Notes under the pieces: generated by a model
The model's input: the letters and a program-made list of their open reading frames with translations, nothing else
Databases searched by the model: none
Told to the model about the DNA's origin: nothing
Source: CAYYYG01 sp964490875
GTDB lineage: Bacteria; Patescibacteriota; Microgenomatia; UBA1406; GWC2-37-13
Assembly (NCBI GenBank): GCA_964490875.1
Contig: CAZBEF010000009.1
Location: 1-49,349 of the forward strand
Direction of reading: 5' to 3'
Length of the DNA stretch: 49,349 bases
Part shown: positions 23,491 through 30,323 of the stretch, piece after piece
Position numbering within the stretch: position 1 is the first letter of the stretch
Layout: each line of letters begins with the position of its first letter
Program-made: the position numbers and the translations under genes

Positions 23491-24732
23491 TTATAAATTA
23501 TTCTCAATCTCCAATAATCTATTATATTTACACAACCGTTCTGATCGGCTCATTGATCCAGTCTTTATGAAATCTGCCGCCGAGCCATATGCCAGATCGG
23601 CGATAAACGAATCTTCTGTTTCGCCAGAACGATGAGAAATAATATTCTTCCAGCCGGCGCCGCGCGACATATTAATTGCATTGGCTGTTTCCAGAACGGT
23701 ACCAATCTGATTCAGTTTAACAAGCACGGCATTGGCTGCTTTTTGGTCTATACCTTTTTGAATTCTTTTAGTATTAGTTGTGAACAGATCATCACCTACG
23801 ACCAATGAACTATCACCAACTGTCTGCGTTAGTTTTGCAAAATGGTCCCAGTCGTCTTCAAAAAACGGATCTTCGAAAGAAATTATAAAATATTTATCCT
23901 GAAGTCCTACATAGTATTGCAGAAGTTCGTCGCCGGTTAAGGTCTGATTTGTCTTTTTAAATATATAGTTGCCTTCTTTGTAGAATTCAGAAGCGGCAGC
24001 ATCAAGAGCTAAATTAAAGTCATCTTTATCATGATAGCCGATATCGCCTGCGGCTTTTATGATTGTCTCAATAACTTCTTCGTTGGAAGAAAGCGGCGGT
24101 GAGTATCCGCCTTCGTCTCCAACAAGCGTTGACATTTTATTCTTTTTCAAAACAGCGCCGAGCTGATGAAATATTTCGGCTGCTTCGCGGACGGATTTTG
24201 AAGGAGTGTTTGAGGTTGGCACGATCATAAATTCCTGAATGTCGAAGTTCCATCCGGCATGTTTCCCTCCGTTTACCACATTCACCATAAGGCGGGGAAA
24301 TGAAGGCGAAACATCTTTGAAATATTGTTCATTAATGAATTTCCACAACGGCATTTTATTTGCATACGCTCCTGCTCTCATTGCGGCCTGCGATACTGCA
24401 AGCATTGCATTCGCGCCGAGGCTGGATTTATTCTCCGTGGCATCAAGCTGCAGCATTTTTTCATCAAGCGCTTTGGGATTATTTACATCCAATCCTTTTA
24501 TCGCGCCGGCAATTTTTTTATTAACATTTTCAACAGCTTTTAGAACTCCCAACCCGGCAAAGCGTTTATCATCACCATCGCGAAGCTCAACCGCTTCATG
24601 GCTTCCGGTGGAAGCTCCGGATGGAACGGAAGAAGAATGGATAGATCCGTCTTCAAGTTTAATAAATGCTCGAACTGTCGGCTTTCCGCGTGAATCAAGA
24701 ACTTCCAAAGCTTTTACAGAGGATATTTTCAT
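23491..24732 (-). CDS. eno: Enolase (phosphopyruvate hydratase)
   Basis: This enzyme dehydrates 2-phosphoglycerate to phosphoenolpyruvate. The 413-residue protein has the conserved N-terminal ALEVLDSRGKPTVRA and VPSGASTGSHEAVELRDGD loops, and the metal ligands in LALDAAASEF, SFEDPFFEDDW and VVGDDLFTTN. The catalytic Lys lies in AVLVKLNQIGT, and the C-terminal signature is SHRSGETEDSFIADLAYG. Length is slightly short but normal for small genomes. It lies upstream of gpmI on the same strand, so the two glycolytic genes may be co-transcribed across the repeat. Confidence 0.96.
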   Translation of the reverse strand: MKISSVKALEVLDSRGKPTVRAFIKLEDGSIHSSSVPSGASTGSHEAVELRDGDDKRFAGLGVLKAVENVNKKIAGAIKGLDVNNPKALDEKMLQLDATENKSSLGANAMLAVSQAAMRAGAYANKMPLWKFINEQYFKDVSPSFPRLMVNVVNGGKHAGWNFDIQEFMIVPTSNTPSKSVREAAEIFHQLGAVLKKNKMSTLVGDEGGYSPPLSSNEEVIETIIKAAGDIGYHDKDDFNLALDAAASEFYKEGNYIFKKTNQTLTGDELLQYYVGLQDKYFIISFEDPFFEDDWDHFAKLTQTVGDSSLVVGDDLFTTNTKRIQKGIDQKAANAVLVKLNQIGTVLETANAINMSRGAGWKNIISHRSGETEDSFIADLAYGSAADFIKTGSMSRSERLCKYNRLLEIENNL

Positions 24733-24740
24733 AGGGCAGA

Positions 24741-24746
24741 ATAATA
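24741..24746 (-). promoter_or_regulatory. -10 box of eno
   Basis: TATTAT on the minus strand ends eight bases before the ATG at 24732. Confidence 0.4.
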
Positions 24747-24853
24747 CTATTAATATGTATTATCTTACCACACATAGTTTCTATATAATGCGAAATTTCA
24801 GCGTATTTTAAATCATAGTAAGCAGCATCACATAAAAAATTCCTTCATTTGTG

Positions 24854-24859
24854 TACTAT
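24854..24859 (+). promoter_or_regulatory. -10 box of the methyltransferase gene
   Basis: TACTAT ends five bases before the ATG at 24865. Confidence 0.35.
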
Positions 24860-24864
24860 TCGGC

Positions 24865-25548
24865 ATGGGAATAGTAGAAAGATTTACGCCACATAAAGGA
24901 CAGGAATATCTTGAAGTATTTTTTCAGAATCTAATCAATCTCATCACTCCATTTGTGAAAGGAAAAAAAATACTAGATGCAGGATGTGGAACAGGATATG
25001 CCGACAGTTTTTGGGTGAAACATGGCGCTCAAAAAATTGATGCTTATGATATCTCTGCTGAAGCGCTAGATTATGCGGAAAAGCATTATAGCGACAAAAA
25101 AATCAGTTTTCAAAAAAAAGATTTAAATACGGCGCTTTTTATTCAAAATTACTATGATATTGCTGTGTCGATGGAAGTTTTAGAGCACATCAAGAATTAC
25201 CGTTTTCATCTAAAACAACTTTACATCGCACTTAAAAAAGGAGGACTGCTTTTTTTATCAACTCCCAATGCAACATTCACTACCATTGAAAATGAGTATC
25301 ATATAAAAGAATTTACCTACGATGAGATCATTGAACTACTTACTGAAACAGGTTTTACTGTTTTAAAGACAGAAGGATTGAATCATAACAGCATTTCTAA
25401 CGCTGCGTATAAAATTATTCCAGAAGGATTAGTCCCTTTTATTAAATCTTTACCTTTTTATTCGGTATTAGTAAAAATTTTATTTCAGCCTGCTAAAAAA
25501 CCTGCACATAAATCAACAACCGTCTTTTTAATATGTAAAAAGAATTAA
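24865..25548 (+). CDS. Class I SAM-dependent methyltransferase
   Basis: This 227-residue Rossmann-fold methyltransferase has motif I ILDAGCGTGYADSF, motif II acidic residue in IDAYDISAEAL, motif III in DIAVSMEVLEHIKN, and a later GGLLFLSTPNATF strand. This is the UbiG/COQ5-like small-molecule or lipid type. The C-terminal 60 residues contain a hydrophobic segment (GLVPFIKSLPFYSVLVKILF) that could bind membrane. The substrate is unknown. It is divergent from eno. Confidence 0.85.
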   Translation: MGIVERFTPHKGQEYLEVFFQNLINLITPFVKGKKILDAGCGTGYADSFWVKHGAQKIDAYDISAEALDYAEKHYSDKKISFQKKDLNTALFIQNYYDIAVSMEVLEHIKNYRFHLKQLYIALKKGGLLFLSTPNATFTTIENEYHIKEFTYDEIIELLTETGFTVLKTEGLNHNSISNAAYKIIPEGLVPFIKSLPFYSVLVKILFQPAKKPAHKSTTVFLICKKN

Positions 25549-25551
25549 TTA

Positions 25552-25580
25552 TTGACAAAATTTTTCATAAGTGTTTGAAT
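25552..25580 (+). promoter_or_regulatory. Full promoter TTGACA-17-TTGAAT for the membrane protein gene
   Basis: A perfect -35 TTGACA (25552-25557), a 17-base spacer and -10 TTGAAT (25575-25580) end six bases before the ATG at 25587. This is the clearest example of the leaderless arrangement. It also shows that the TTG at 25575 is part of the -10 box rather than a start codon. Confidence 0.65.
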
Positions 25581-25586
25581 GAAAAT

Positions 25587-27032
25587 ATGATAAAAAAACT
25601 ACTGGGATTTTTAGTACTAATTCTTGCGTTTTATATTTCAGCTGCAATCATGGTTAATGCTCAGACAACTGGAGTATCTATTGTTGCTCCCGACTATTTT
25701 CCCCGGCCGGCAGAATCAACAAATTTTTTAGGACAAAATCATAATTATTCCGTCACGTTCCGCGGAAATGGTGAAGCGGTGGTGAGCGCCCGCATTATTT
25801 TCTCCAATTTGGAAGAAGCCACCATGTCGGCCATGACTCTGCGTGTGCCGAGGGTTGTTCCTCAGGATGTAATGGTTTATCAGATATCACGCGAGCCGCA
25901 GTGTATCCGATATAGTTCGTACGATTCGCCAACTTCATCGGTAAAACCGGATGGGAGTGTTATTTATCAGGAAAGTCTGCGCATTAAACCGATTACACCA
26001 GTATGTGAAGAATATCAGGAACCCGACTACACGCAGTACTGGTACGGCGGGAATACGTATCATAAAGCACAAGTCACAACGGGGACAGACTCTATAACTA
26101 TCAGTCTTCCTAAACCGGTGAAACCAAACGGTTCCGGTGCATTTATTCTTTATTACCGCGCTGTAGGGTATGCAAAAAAAGATATGTTCGGCGCGTTTAA
26201 TTACACATTTGAAACATTGAAGGTAGAAGACAGAATTCAATCTCTCCAGGTGGGCATGAGCACCGATTCTGATCTGGTTATGAAAGAAGCAAAAGGAAAA
26301 GTAAATTATCAGACGAGCATGGCAGCAGCGCCGGCCGCCGAACTGAGGGCGGATTCGACGGGTGCAGCATTCAAAAATTCCCAACTGGACAATGTTATTC
26401 AACAAATTGGGTATGGGACAATTGTAAAAACGTCGTCAAATCTTCAGCCATTGGATTCGTATAAAGTTACGGGTGCGTTTGCCGAAGCCGAGTGGATGTT
26501 ATATGGGAATCAGATTTCCGGTTGGATAATAGCCGTCCTAGTTATTTTAATTATTGTTATCTTTGCGGTTCGGTTTTTAGTTATGTGGCTGAAGAAACAT
26601 AGACAGGATTCTTCAAAGCAGAAGAGTTCGGGAAATCAAGCCATGTTTGCGATAGAAGTTGTTGCTCTGAGCTTTATATCTTCTTTACTTATCGGCGGGT
26701 ATTGTATTGCGGTGTTTTTTGTATTAACAATGTTTGAGCGGATGTTTTCGTATTATTCCGGATTTTTGGGTGTGTTTGTGGTGCTGATGCTGGCTGCAGT
26801 TTCTTTTGCTGTTCTGTCATTTCTTTTATTTGGACCGGCAATTTTTGTTGGAGTAAAACAAGGTATGTGGAAAGGAGCAATTGTTTTTTCCGCCACAGTT
26901 GCCTGGCTTGTTATATTTTTTATGGTTATTCTGATTATTTTGTTTACGTTCCGGTATTCGCCAAGTTATCCGATGCCGATTTATAATATGATGGGCGCAA
27001 GCGCCGGTTCTGCAGATGTGATGATGAAATAA
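25587..27032 (+). CDS. Secreted/multipass membrane protein of unknown function
   Basis: This 481-residue protein has an N-terminal signal or helix (LLGFLVLILAFYISAAIMVNA). An extracytoplasmic beta-rich domain of about 270 residues (NYSVTFRGNGEAVVSARIIFSNL) follows, then four to five membrane helices between about residue 305 and 465 and a Gly/Met-rich tail. The layout (outer beta domain then helix bundle) resembles DUF2207-like and oxidase-accessory proteins, but no family is secure. The upstream promoter decides the start. Confidence 0.65.
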   Translation: MIKKLLGFLVLILAFYISAAIMVNAQTTGVSIVAPDYFPRPAESTNFLGQNHNYSVTFRGNGEAVVSARIIFSNLEEATMSAMTLRVPRVVPQDVMVYQISREPQCIRYSSYDSPTSSVKPDGSVIYQESLRIKPITPVCEEYQEPDYTQYWYGGNTYHKAQVTTGTDSITISLPKPVKPNGSGAFILYYRAVGYAKKDMFGAFNYTFETLKVEDRIQSLQVGMSTDSDLVMKEAKGKVNYQTSMAAAPAAELRADSTGAAFKNSQLDNVIQQIGYGTIVKTSSNLQPLDSYKVTGAFAEAEWMLYGNQISGWIIAVLVILIIVIFAVRFLVMWLKKHRQDSSKQKSSGNQAMFAIEVVALSFISSLLIGGYCIAVFFVLTMFERMFSYYSGFLGVFVVLMLAAVSFAVLSFLLFGPAIFVGVKQGMWKGAIVFSATVAWLVIFFMVILIILFTFRYSPSYPMPIYNMMGASAGSADVMMK

Positions 27033-27101
27033 AAGTGTTCTAAGAAAATCTGGTAGATTCTGTCAAGAATTTTACGACGCTTGATACCGCATTTTTCGCT
27101 C

Positions 27102-27144
27102 CCGTGGGCGTGCTCGCCGAAAGACTAGCTGCGCACCTCCCAAG
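27102..27144 (+). repeat. 43-base perfect repeat, copy 1
   Basis: Forty-three bases beginning CCGTGGGCGTGCTCGCC and ending GCACCTCCCAAG are identical to 38914-38956. Both copies lie in the same orientation about 70-120 bases after the stop of a plus-strand gene. The element can fold through GTGC/GCAC plus GGG/CCC, and one frame is open through it (GVLAERLAAHLP). The surrounding 225-base gap holds nothing else I recognise. Confidence 0.7.
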
Positions 27145-27245
27145 GTCGCTCTAAATGGGAATCTGCGCTCCTAAACGAGAAGATATGAATAGACAATTTA
27201 TTGATTTTGTGGCTTATAAGCGATTGAAAAACGTTAGATAACCGC

Positions 27246-27251
27246 TACACT
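27246..27251 (+). promoter_or_regulatory. -10 box of dprA
   Basis: TACACT ends six bases before the ATG at 27258. Confidence 0.4.
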
Positions 27252-27257
27252 GTCTTC

Positions 27258-28349
27258 ATGAATGAAAACCTTCAGTACTATATCGGGTTTTCTCATTGTC
27301 TGGGAATCGGCCCGGTACGATTTCATAATCTTCTTAACAATTTCGGCGGTATTAAAAAAGCATATGAAGCTGATCTTGCATCTGTTCAGAATGCCATCGG
27401 CGAAAAAATCGGCGCGGACTTTATAGATTTTCGATCTAAATTTAATGCTGAAAAAAAGATTGCAGAAATAAAAAAGAAAAATATTTATATCCTAACCCGC
27501 GAAGATCCCCTCTTCCCCCAGCAGCTCCGTGAAATTTCCGATCCGCCGATCTGTTTATATGTGAAAGGTGATATTCATACAGTAGATTTTAATAAAGAAA
27601 TATTTTTCGGTATTGTCGGCACGCGGATGCCTACATCTTACGGTGTTCAGGTAGCCACGCTGTTTGCCTCCGAGTTGGCTTCGACGAACTGTATAATAGT
27701 CTCGGGTTTGGCCCTTGGTGTCGATGCAATCGCCCACCGCGCTGCTATCGATGCGGGTAAAAAAACGGTTGCGTTTTTAGGCTGCGGCGTGGACCTCACG
27801 TATCCATACGCCAACAGAAAGTTGTATAACGACATCATAAACGGACACGGCTTAGTCATCTCAGAATTTCCGCCAGGAATGACGGTGCAGAAAGGAATGT
27901 TTGTGGCGCGTAATCGCCTAATATCCGGATTATCGAAAGGAGTTATGGTTGTTGAAGGACTAAAAGATTCGGGTTCGCTTATTACCGCCCGCTATGCGGC
28001 AGAACAGGGGAAAGAGGTGTTTGCTCCGCCGGCGCCGCTTACTTCGCCAAACTCCGAAGCGCCGAATTTACTGCTTAAGGAAGGGGCGAAATTTGTCACG
28101 TGTACTAAAGATATTCTTGATGAACTGAATTTGCGGGCAATTCCCAAGAGCCATGAAGAAATTACCGCGTCATTGTCTCCTGAAGAAAAAGATGTTTATC
28201 TCCAAGTTCTTGCCGAATCAAAACTGCCCGATGATATCGTAACCTCCTCAACGCTTCCTATTCACCAGGTTCTTTCAACCATATCAACACTTGAGATAAA
28301 AGGAATAATCGAAAAGAATTTGGAGGGGAAGTATCAGGTTTGTGTGTAG
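27258..28349 (+). CDS. dprA: DNA-processing protein DprA (competence)
   Basis: DprA loads RecA on incoming single-stranded DNA during natural transformation. The 363-residue protein has an N-terminal HhH/SAM-like part, the Rossmann core with FGIVGTRMPTSYGVQVA, IVSGLALGVDAIAHRAAI, VAFLGCGVDLTYPYANRKLY, ISEFPPG and FVARNRLISGLS, and a C-terminal winged-helix region. Together with the type IV pilus operon it suggests DNA uptake. It ends with TAG directly against the converging rpiB gene. Confidence 0.93.
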   Translation: MNENLQYYIGFSHCLGIGPVRFHNLLNNFGGIKKAYEADLASVQNAIGEKIGADFIDFRSKFNAEKKIAEIKKKNIYILTREDPLFPQQLREISDPPICLYVKGDIHTVDFNKEIFFGIVGTRMPTSYGVQVATLFASELASTNCIIVSGLALGVDAIAHRAAIDAGKKTVAFLGCGVDLTYPYANRKLYNDIINGHGLVISEFPPGMTVQKGMFVARNRLISGLSKGVMVVEGLKDSGSLITARYAAEQGKEVFAPPAPLTSPNSEAPNLLLKEGAKFVTCTKDILDELNLRAIPKSHEEITASLSPEEKDVYLQVLAESKLPDDIVTSSTLPIHQVLSTISTLEIKGIIEKNLEGKYQVCV

Positions 28350-28787
28350 TTATTCATCCAGCTTCTGTAGGCGGCGGAGATATTTTTCATCGTAATTTGG
28401 TTTTGCTTCCAAAAATGCATCAATCATCTGTTTTGATTTTTCAAAATCCACATGGTCCGAAGGAAGCGCCAGAACATTTACATGATCATGAATCCGGGCG
28501 CTTGTTATCTGTTTTACATCAAACCCAAGTGCACAGACAATTCCATGGTAGCGGTTGGCGGCTACACTCACACCAACTCCCGATCCGCATATTACGATTC
28601 CCAATAAATCGTCGGGATTCTGTAAAACTGCCTGGGCGACTTTTTTAGAATAATCGGGGTAATCGTCATTGGCGTCATATTCGTAATTTCCCATGTCTTC
28701 CACGCGGATATTTTTCTCCTGAAGATATTCAATAATCTTATTCTTAAGTTCAAACCCCCGGTGATCGGCACCGATGAAGATTGTCAT
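28350..28787 (-). CDS. rpiB: Ribose 5-phosphate isomerase B
   Basis: This enzyme interconverts ribose 5-phosphate and ribulose 5-phosphate. The 145-residue protein starts MTIFIGADHRGFELKN and has the catalytic Cys loop VICGSGVGVSVAANR, the Asp of MGNYEYDANDDYPDY, and the His/Arg set in TSARIHDHVNVLALP. I start at 28787 because family members begin with this strand and a TATAAT lies six bases upstream. A longer frame to 28823 adds unrelated residues. With the epimerase-like gene it would connect pentose phosphates, if that protein is active. Confidence 0.93.
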   Translation of the reverse strand: MTIFIGADHRGFELKNKIIEYLQEKNIRVEDMGNYEYDANDDYPDYSKKVAQAVLQNPDDLLGIVICGSGVGVSVAANRYHGIVCALGFDVKQITSARIHDHVNVLALPSDHVDFEKSKQMIDAFLEAKPNYDEKYLRRLQKLDE

Positions 28788-28793
28788 AGTGCA

Positions 28794-28799
28794 ATTATA
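28794..28799 (-). promoter_or_regulatory. -10 box of rpiB
   Basis: A perfect TATAAT on the minus strand ends six bases before the ATG at 28787. Confidence 0.5.
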
Positions 28800-28864
28800 A
28801 CCATAGTCTACAAAAAAATGCAAACCGCAGAGAATTTTGAACGTAAAATACTATCCTATAGTAC

Positions 28865-28893
28865 TTGCAGAAAAGGACAATATCAGGTACAAT
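28865..28893 (+). promoter_or_regulatory. Promoter TTGCAG-17-TACAAT of the zinc-ribbon/structured-RNA unit
   Basis: TTGCAG (28865-28870), a 17-base spacer and TACAAT (28888-28893) predict transcription from about 28900. That gives an unusually long 5' leader of about 165 bases before the ATG at 29067. The leader holds no convincing ORF, although short frames cross it. Confidence 0.55.
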
Positions 28894-29031
28894 ATATGCT
28901 GAATTCCGGACTTGTTTCAGAAAATTGCTTTCTGCGAATAAACCCGGTTTTCATGTACGTTTACAACTTGCGGAAATATGTGCTCTTGCGGAGAGTTTGG
29001 TGTGTATTACATTTTTAATATACAGCAGAGT

Positions 29032-29050
29032 CTCCGTGAGCGGCACGGAG
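29032..29050 (+). promoter_or_regulatory. Hairpin in the 5' leader, just before the Shine-Dalgarno
   Basis: A perfect 7-bp stem CTCCGTG / CACGGAG has the loop AGCGG. It is followed by six A and the strong Shine-Dalgarno GGAG at 29057-29060 in front of the ATG at 29067. It could tune translation of the zinc-ribbon protein. Confidence 0.6.
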
Positions 29051-29066
29051 AAAAAAGGAGAGCATT

Positions 29067-29210
29067 ATGTTAATTGTTCGTGGCAGTCGGCCGGCGGGTC
29101 GTAAACCGCAGGCCGGATGGGTGAAACACTGTTCCAGCTGTAATAAAGACTCGGTTGGGACAGGTTACCCCCCGCCGCCAACATGTCCCAAATGTGGGGC
29201 AGCTTGGTAA
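29067..29210 (+). CDS. 47-residue zinc-ribbon protein
   Basis: This small protein, too short for usual ORF cut-offs, has a basic N-terminus (MLIVRGSRPAGRKPQAGWVKH) and a CxxC-14-CxxC zinc ribbon: C22-SS-C25 and C40-PK-C43, ending GAAW. One of the clearest Shine-Dalgarno sequences in the window (AAAAAAGGAGAG) stands in front. Its base composition is more GC-rich than the neighbours. The basic tail plus zinc ribbon suggests RNA or DNA binding. It shares a transcript with the hairpin array that begins 12 bases after its stop. No family is recognised. Confidence 0.7.
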   Translation: MLIVRGSRPAGRKPQAGWVKHCSSCNKDSVGTGYPPPPTCPKCGAAW

Positions 29211-29222
29211 AGTAATTAAATA

Positions 29223-29400
29223 GCCTCCGCCCGGAGGCACCGTCAGCGTCGACGGTAATCGGGCAACAACCGGAAGAGATTCCGGAAACTCCTATCCCGG
29301 CACATTGCCGGGACCGCAAGGTGAAAACGTTCCGACTTCGGTCGGATTCCGCATACCCTGCGGCAAACCCCGTCGACTACGTGCTAGCGGCGGGGTTTTT
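29223..29400 (+). ncRNA. Candidate structured RNA: seven consecutive hairpins, GC-rich
   Basis: A segment with 61% GC (110 of 180 bases at 29221-29400) folds locally into: 29223-29238 GCCTCC/GGAGGC; 29239-29256 ACCGTC/GACGGT; 29270-29285 CCGGAA-GAGA-TTCCGG (GNRA loop); 29295-29313 TCCCGGC/GCCGGGA; 29331-29346 TCCGAC-TTCG-GTCGGA (UUCG loop); 29349-29363 CCGCA/TGCGG; and the terminator 29368-29395. A small ACC-GCAA-GGT hairpin at 29313-29322 is also possible. Perfect stems with stable tetraloops argue for a functional RNA. It does not match RNase P, tmRNA, SRP RNA, 6S or any riboswitch I know by eye. It shares a transcript with the zinc-ribbon gene. Confidence 0.65.
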
Positions 29401-29401
29401 T
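29368..29401 (+). terminator. Rho-independent terminator of the structured-RNA unit
   Basis: CCCCGTCG pairs with CGGCGGGG (one G-T), an inner CTA/TAG extends the stem, and six T follow. Its polarity shows that the hairpin array is transcribed on the plus strand and that tatD starts a new transcript. Confidence 0.8.
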
Positions 29402-29406
29402 CATGG

Positions 29407-29412
29407 TAGAAT
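29407..29412 (+). promoter_or_regulatory. -10 box of tatD
   Basis: TAGAAT ends ten bases before the ATG at 29423. Confidence 0.35.
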
Positions 29413-29422
29413 AATTTGATCT

Positions 29423-30265
29423 ATGTTCGATACCCACTGCCACCTAAATTTTTCAGCATTCAAAAAAATTCTTCCTGACGTTATTGATCATGCTCATGCA
29501 GTTGGTATCAGCCATATTGTTATTCCTTCAACCGACATAACAAGCTCCAAAAAAGCAATCGAGATCGCGTCGGCTTATGAAAATATCTATGCCGCTGTAG
29601 GGATTCATCCGCATCATGTATATGATCTGAAAATCGCGAATGATGAAACGCGAATGGAAAACGAATTAGGCGAAATAAAAGAATTGCTCGAACATCCAAA
29701 GGTCGTTGCCGTGGGGGAAGTTGGCGTGGACCGGTATTTATATACGCAGACAAAGTACAAAGAATATTCTATCGATGAAGAATTTATCGCGCTGCAAAAA
29801 CAGATTTTAGCAAGCCAGGTAAAACTGGCCATTTCTTCGGGAAAGAGTTTAATTCTGCATAACCGTATCGCAAAAAATGATTTGTTCGAAGTTCTGAAAA
29901 ATAATTGGGATAAGAAACTGGAATACCGGTCGGTGCTTCATTGTTGTGAACCAGACACTGATCTTTTTTCATTTGCCAAAGAACATAATATGTTTGTCGG
30001 CATTGATGGTGATGTTACCTTCATTTCAGAAAAACAGGAGTTTATAAAAAGTATGGGTGCAGAAGAATTTTTATCCTGCTATGTTTTAGAAACAGACGCG
30101 CCGTTTCTATTGCCGGAACCGCTCCGATCGCAGAAAAAATATCCGAACAAACCGGAGAATATTGCCGTTATTGCAGAATTCATCGCCGGACTTTTACATA
30201 TCAATGTTGAAGAAGTTAAACGCCGGACAACAGAGAATGCAATGAGGCTGTTCAATATTCAATGA
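29423..30265 (+). CDS. tatD: TatD-family metal-dependent deoxyribonuclease/hydrolase
   Basis: This 280-residue TIM-barrel hydrolase shows the TatD metal site: FDTHCHLNF at the N-terminus (HxH), AVGEVGVDRY (Glu), LILHNR (His), VLHCCEPD (His) and LETDAPFLLPEPLR (Asp). TatD proteins are 3'-5' exonucleases acting on DNA and some RNA, with links to DNA repair. It is preceded by the terminator of the structured-RNA unit and followed by a dispersed repeat. Confidence 0.9.
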   Translation: MFDTHCHLNFSAFKKILPDVIDHAHAVGISHIVIPSTDITSSKKAIEIASAYENIYAAVGIHPHHVYDLKIANDETRMENELGEIKELLEHPKVVAVGEVGVDRYLYTQTKYKEYSIDEEFIALQKQILASQVKLAISSGKSLILHNRIAKNDLFEVLKNNWDKKLEYRSVLHCCEPDTDLFSFAKEHNMFVGIDGDVTFISEKQEFIKSMGAEEFLSCYVLETDAPFLLPEPLRSQKKYPNKPENIAVIAEFIAGLLHINVEEVKRRTTENAMRLFNIQ

Positions 30266-30275
30266 AGTCATTTGC

Positions 30276-30317
30276 TGTCATTATATCTGGATCCTTCGCT
30301 AATCGCTCAGGATGACA
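30276..30317. repeat. Dispersed TGTCAT...GGATGACA repeat, short copy
   Basis: The element runs from TGTCATTATATC to CTCAGGATGACA, with CTGGATCCTTCGCTAATCGC in the middle. It is the same family as 9008-9120. It fills the gap between the converging tatD and GH51-like genes and may serve as a terminator. Confidence 0.65.
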
Positions 30318-30323
30318 TGCTCT

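Noticed and set aside
24239..24811. 190-codon plus-strand ORF opposite enolase
   Set aside because: Enolase motifs on the minus strand are unmistakable. The plus ORF is an antisense shadow.
28761..29104. Two plus-strand ORFs across the leader of the zinc-ribbon unit
   Set aside because: Their translations are not protein-like. One of them continues out of frame into the zinc-ribbon coding region. The promoter at 28865-28893 lies inside them, so the region is better read as a long 5' leader.
29065..29319. Minus-strand 84-codon ORF over the structured RNA
   Set aside because: It is the reverse of the zinc-ribbon gene and hairpin stems. GC-rich inverted repeats remove stop codons. The terminator polarity is plus.
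29223..29401. Identification of the hairpin array as RNase P, tmRNA, SRP RNA or 6S RNA
   Set aside because: The universal motifs (for example GAGGAAAGTCC of RNase P, the tRNA-like end of tmRNA, the GGAAGCAGC loop of SRP RNA) are absent. A phrase resembling the GGTAAACTCC region of RNase P is only a short chance match.
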